Part shown: piece by piece, positions 55,992 to 58,048 of the stretch
How positions within the stretch are numbered: position 1 is the stretch's first letter
Layout of the letters: every line of letters starts with the position of its first letter
Assembly: GCA_002811675.1 (NCBI GenBank)
Contig: PDIM01010261.1
Location: 120,797-178,844, forward strand
Direction: 5' to 3'
DNA length: 58,048 nt
From: Ichthyosporea sp. XGB-2017a
Taxonomy: Eukaryota; Opisthokonta; Ichthyosporea
Program-made: the position numbers and the translations under genes
Notes under the pieces: model-generated
The model's input: the letters and a program-made list of their open reading frames with translations, nothing else
The model's database searches: none
Told to the model about the DNA's origin: nothing

Positions 55992-57254
55992 TCAAGATAC
56001 TGGTATCTTCTGAATTTCTTCAACGTATTCAGAAGGTCCATTAACATCCTCATCCTCATCCTCTTCCGCATCTTCACCTTCATCTTCCCACCCCCAATTC
56101 GTCTCCGGTGGTCTATTGAGAAAAGTCATATCTTTCAAACTCCATGCATTTGCCCACTCATTATTTTTCAAGGGTGGTGGCTTAAGTCTCCTTACCCTGT
56201 CACTTGAATGCATGTATTCGAGGAATCTTCCCCCCCGGATTGTGCTTAAAGAGGATCTATCTGCATCATGTTCAGATTCATGCAGGTACTGTTGTTCCAA
56301 ATCCTCGTCGAGCTTGTCGGGACCCGCAGGATCGATATCAACTTCATAATCACGCATGTAGTTCATAAACGTTCCCGAGGGAACAGTCAGAATCGTGTGT
56401 TGATACGTCTGGCGCTTTATAAGCTGCTCGTACTTTTCCTTTGTGTACTCTTTATACCCGCGATGAAGAACGCGATGTCTTAATCTTCCAGTAATTTTCC
56501 CGGCCATTTCTGTTCCACCAGACCAACGCGGTCTGTGATAGCCAAACAGTGTTGTAAACAACTCAAATATTTGTTCGGGTGGCCACTCCTTCTCAACTAT
56601 TTTCAGCATGAACGCCGTCACTCCAATAGTGTTTAGTGCTGGGGATTGATGAGTTCCTGAGTTGAGATCTGTTTGGCGATGACCAAACCCGGGTTTGGAG
56701 TACACGATGTCTGTAGGGGCAATTCCGTTCCCGTTCAGCATTGAGCGCGGGTCCTCGTTCTCATACGTTGGGTGCCCTAAATTCTCATTATCCACTTCAT
56801 CATTCGTAGGCGCCTCACGAATCAATTCCACCCATTGGGAATTTGTTTTCTCATCCCAATTGAACGCTAATCTTTCTTGATCCAAATCTCCTTGGCTGGC
56901 TGTAGTCATGGAATTCCTAATCCGATATCCCAGGTAGATGGCAGCCCCTGTCAGGGCCACAACACCCGCCGCAGTCAGTATCAGCCCAAGGTGATTCGCA
57001 ATGAAAGAATACTTAAGGGTCTTCCAAGCTTTCTTTCTTTTGTTCCTTACCAACCACTTGCCAAGATCCCCGGCTTTATGCAGCACATAGGAGACAGTCA
57101 AAGCAGAGAATCCTGCCTTCAATGCACCCACACCAGATTTTTTGGCAGCTGAAGCAGAACTTCGTAGAAAACTTTTTTCTTCCTCTCTGCCCTGCTTAAG
57201 ACCTTGAATAAATTGAGAGGTCGCCACTGCTCCCGATATGAGTCCTATTCTCAT
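55992..57254 (-). CDS. Orphan protein G, 420 aa
   Basis: Intronless, from the first ATG in frame at 57254 (MRIGLISGAVATSQF); the frame is open to 57272 but only from a TTG. The N-terminal 100 residues are Ala/Gly/Ser-rich with amphipathic stretches, then one strong membrane helix (LGLILTAAGVVALTGAAIYLG, about residues 95-115), a charged middle region, and an acidic tail (EDEGEDAEEDEDED) ending KIPVS. No family recognised. The N-terminal layout recalls organellar or membrane-inserted proteins, but this is only an impression. Upstream lies a short GC-rich motif (57280-57302). Confidence 0.55.
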   Translation of the reverse strand: MRIGLISGAVATSQFIQGLKQGREEEKSFLRSSASAAKKSGVGALKAGFSALTVSYVLHKAGDLGKWLVRNKRKKAWKTLKYSFIANHLGLILTAAGVVALTGAAIYLGYRIRNSMTTASQGDLDQERLAFNWDEKTNSQWVELIREAPTNDEVDNENLGHPTYENEDPRSMLNGNGIAPTDIVYSKPGFGHRQTDLNSGTHQSPALNTIGVTAFMLKIVEKEWPPEQIFELFTTLFGYHRPRWSGGTEMAGKITGRLRHRVLHRGYKEYTKEKYEQLIKRQTYQHTILTVPSGTFMNYMRDYEVDIDPAGPDKLDEDLEQQYLHESEHDADRSSLSTIRGGRFLEYMHSSDRVRRLKPPPLKNNEWANAWSLKDMTFLNRPPETNWGWEDEGEDAEEDEDEDVNGPSEYVEEIQKIPVS

Positions 57255-57472
57255 ACCTTCAAACTGGAACAATTTGTCATTGAGCGAAGCGCAGCGTAGC
57301 GTTTTTCTCTCATCAGCTCAGGCCCTTTTCGACGGTCAATTTTTTCAAGGATATATGATAAATGCAGCCTTCTGATTGGATAAAACCCCCATCCCCCCAA
57401 AATTATGCTTCTCAAAACTGGGTCCCTTACACGTACAAGCTTCGCTCGTCCACACTTGCTGTGCAGACTATT
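57255..57472. other. Spacer between ORFs I and G
   Basis: 218 bp. Contains GCGAAGCGCAGCGTAGCG at about 57284-57301, a run of near-repeated GCG/AGC units, and a similar GAGCGAAGC core in the opposite orientation near 57445. No gene seen; an intron linking I to G was looked for and not found. Confidence 0.4.
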
Positions 57473-57739
57473 TTAGAGGGTTGCTTTGACCTTAGTGGTG
57501 AGGGCGTCCTGGGCGATAGTAGTGGCAGAGGGAAGGGTTAGATATTCTAACCATTCTTTCTTTTCAGGACTATTGTTTGGTGGCTTTTTCATTAATACGC
57601 TTTTTGCCATCTGCCAGGGATATCCCATATCAGGGACGGCGGCTACCTTCTGGACAAACAAAAGGGGTGATTGAGGACTGATGACAGTGTTGTGCAGTAG
57701 AAGGAAGAATACGAGCAGGTAGAAGGATTTTCTGCTCAT
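57473..57739 (-). CDS. Small putative secreted protein I, 88 aa
   Basis: From the ATG at 57739: MSRKSFYLLVFFLLLHNTVIS forms a signal peptide or N-terminal anchor, then a short basic region (KSVLMKKPPNNSPEKKEWLEY). The frame is open upstream to 57871 with other ATGs, but that part is Asn/Pro/Thr-rich and unlikely coding. No Cys, no domain. It shares strand and order with G and H, so it may belong to the same locus or be its leader exon. Confidence 0.4.
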   Translation of the reverse strand: MSRKSFYLLVFFLLLHNTVISPQSPLLFVQKVAAVPDMGYPWQMAKSVLMKKPPNNSPEKKEWLEYLTLPSATTIAQDALTTKVKATL

Positions 57740-58048
57740 AACGAACAGGGACAGTGGCGACGACATGAAGCGAGAAGGGCATCGTTGTTTACGCGGTGTA
57801 TTTTCGGTCTGTGTCTGTGGGTGATTCCGCTTATAACTATTATTATTAGTCATGGTCCTTGGGGGTTTCATAATATCAAACTACTTCGCCAAATACTCCA
57901 AAAACGGGATTTAATGTTATTTAGGTTTCTCTCTCTCTCTCTCTCTCTGTCACACACACACAAAAGGAATCAAAATAAACGAAAACAAATATTCAAGAAA
58001 ACAAAACGAGAAGCAACACGCACAAAAAAAAAAAAAAAAAAAAGAAAA
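57740..58048. repeat. Window-end spacer with CT/CA microsatellites and A-run
   Basis: A (CT)n run at about 57929-57948 adjoins a (CA)n run at 57951-57962, and a run of some 20 A ends the window (58024-58044). Nothing coding is supported here. Confidence 0.7.

Noticed and set aside
53642-57739. Integrated virus or transposon for ORFs I, G and H
   Set aside because: No capsid, polymerase, integrase or terminal repeats could be recognised; kept only as one option to test.
1-58048. tRNA, rRNA, CRISPR arrays, bacterial promoters or ribosome-binding sites
   Set aside because: None seen; intron structure and poly(A) signals show a eukaryotic nuclear segment.

Overview
The window is nuclear DNA of a eukaryote, most likely a unicellular one; the lineage cannot be named from the sequence. 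Evidence: GT-AG introns of about 70-160 nt (one GC-AG), AATAAA poly(A) signals, secretory signal peptides, and typical eukaryotic genes (Piezo, PIG-X-like, LTA4H-like, SLC38/AVT-like). The standard code fits, with TAA, TAG and TGA all used as stops. Genes are dense, often in convergent or divergent pairs with short spacers.

Left block (1-16.4 kb), housekeeping-type genes: a Piezo mechanosensitive channel (410-8107, with a small first exon); GMP reductase (8351-9388, minus); an enlarged PIG-X/Pbn1-like subunit of GPI mannosyltransferase I (9978-11966, minus); a vacuolar/SLC38-type amino-acid transporter (12481-14231, one intron); and a leukotriene A4 hydrolase/aminopeptidase (14425-16317, minus).

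Central block (16.7-44.5 kb): a cluster of four large, related, secreted cysteine-rich proteins, here called A (16760-22227), B (22848-28320), C (28414-35746, minus) and D (36494-44468). A, B and D have a signal sequence, a long coiled coil and a Cys-rich neck, all in one large first exon. After that come many small exons, nearly all in phase 0 and most starting with a Cys codon, each encoding about one Cys-rich module. A globular beta-rich domain recurs in all four. C has a different N-terminus with a thrombospondin-1-like motif; D ends in a discoidin (F5/8C)-like domain. In D an in-frame TGA sits exactly where a conserved repeat cysteine belongs. An N-run in D is flanked by near-identical 300-bp copies and is probably a failed contig merge. 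The proteins look like secreted or cell-surface matrix or adhesion molecules; that role is inferred.

Right block (45-58 kb), accessory genes: a 1708-aa receptor-like protein (45024-50150) that joins a TauA/SsuA-type solute-binding domain to CUB/EGF-like modules, 8-9 membrane segments and a cytosolic tail; a small, possibly broken secreted gene (50726-51266); a type II membrane protein with a seven-copy RCC1-like propeller (51654-53225); and three minus-strand ORFs of unknown family (57739 down to 53642), two of them separated by a single nucleotide.

The most novel items are the TauA-multipass receptor fusion, the exon-modular paralogue cluster with its TGA-for-Cys site, and the tightly packed orphan pair G/H. 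All exon boundaries were read by eye from splice consensus and frame; no homology search was run.
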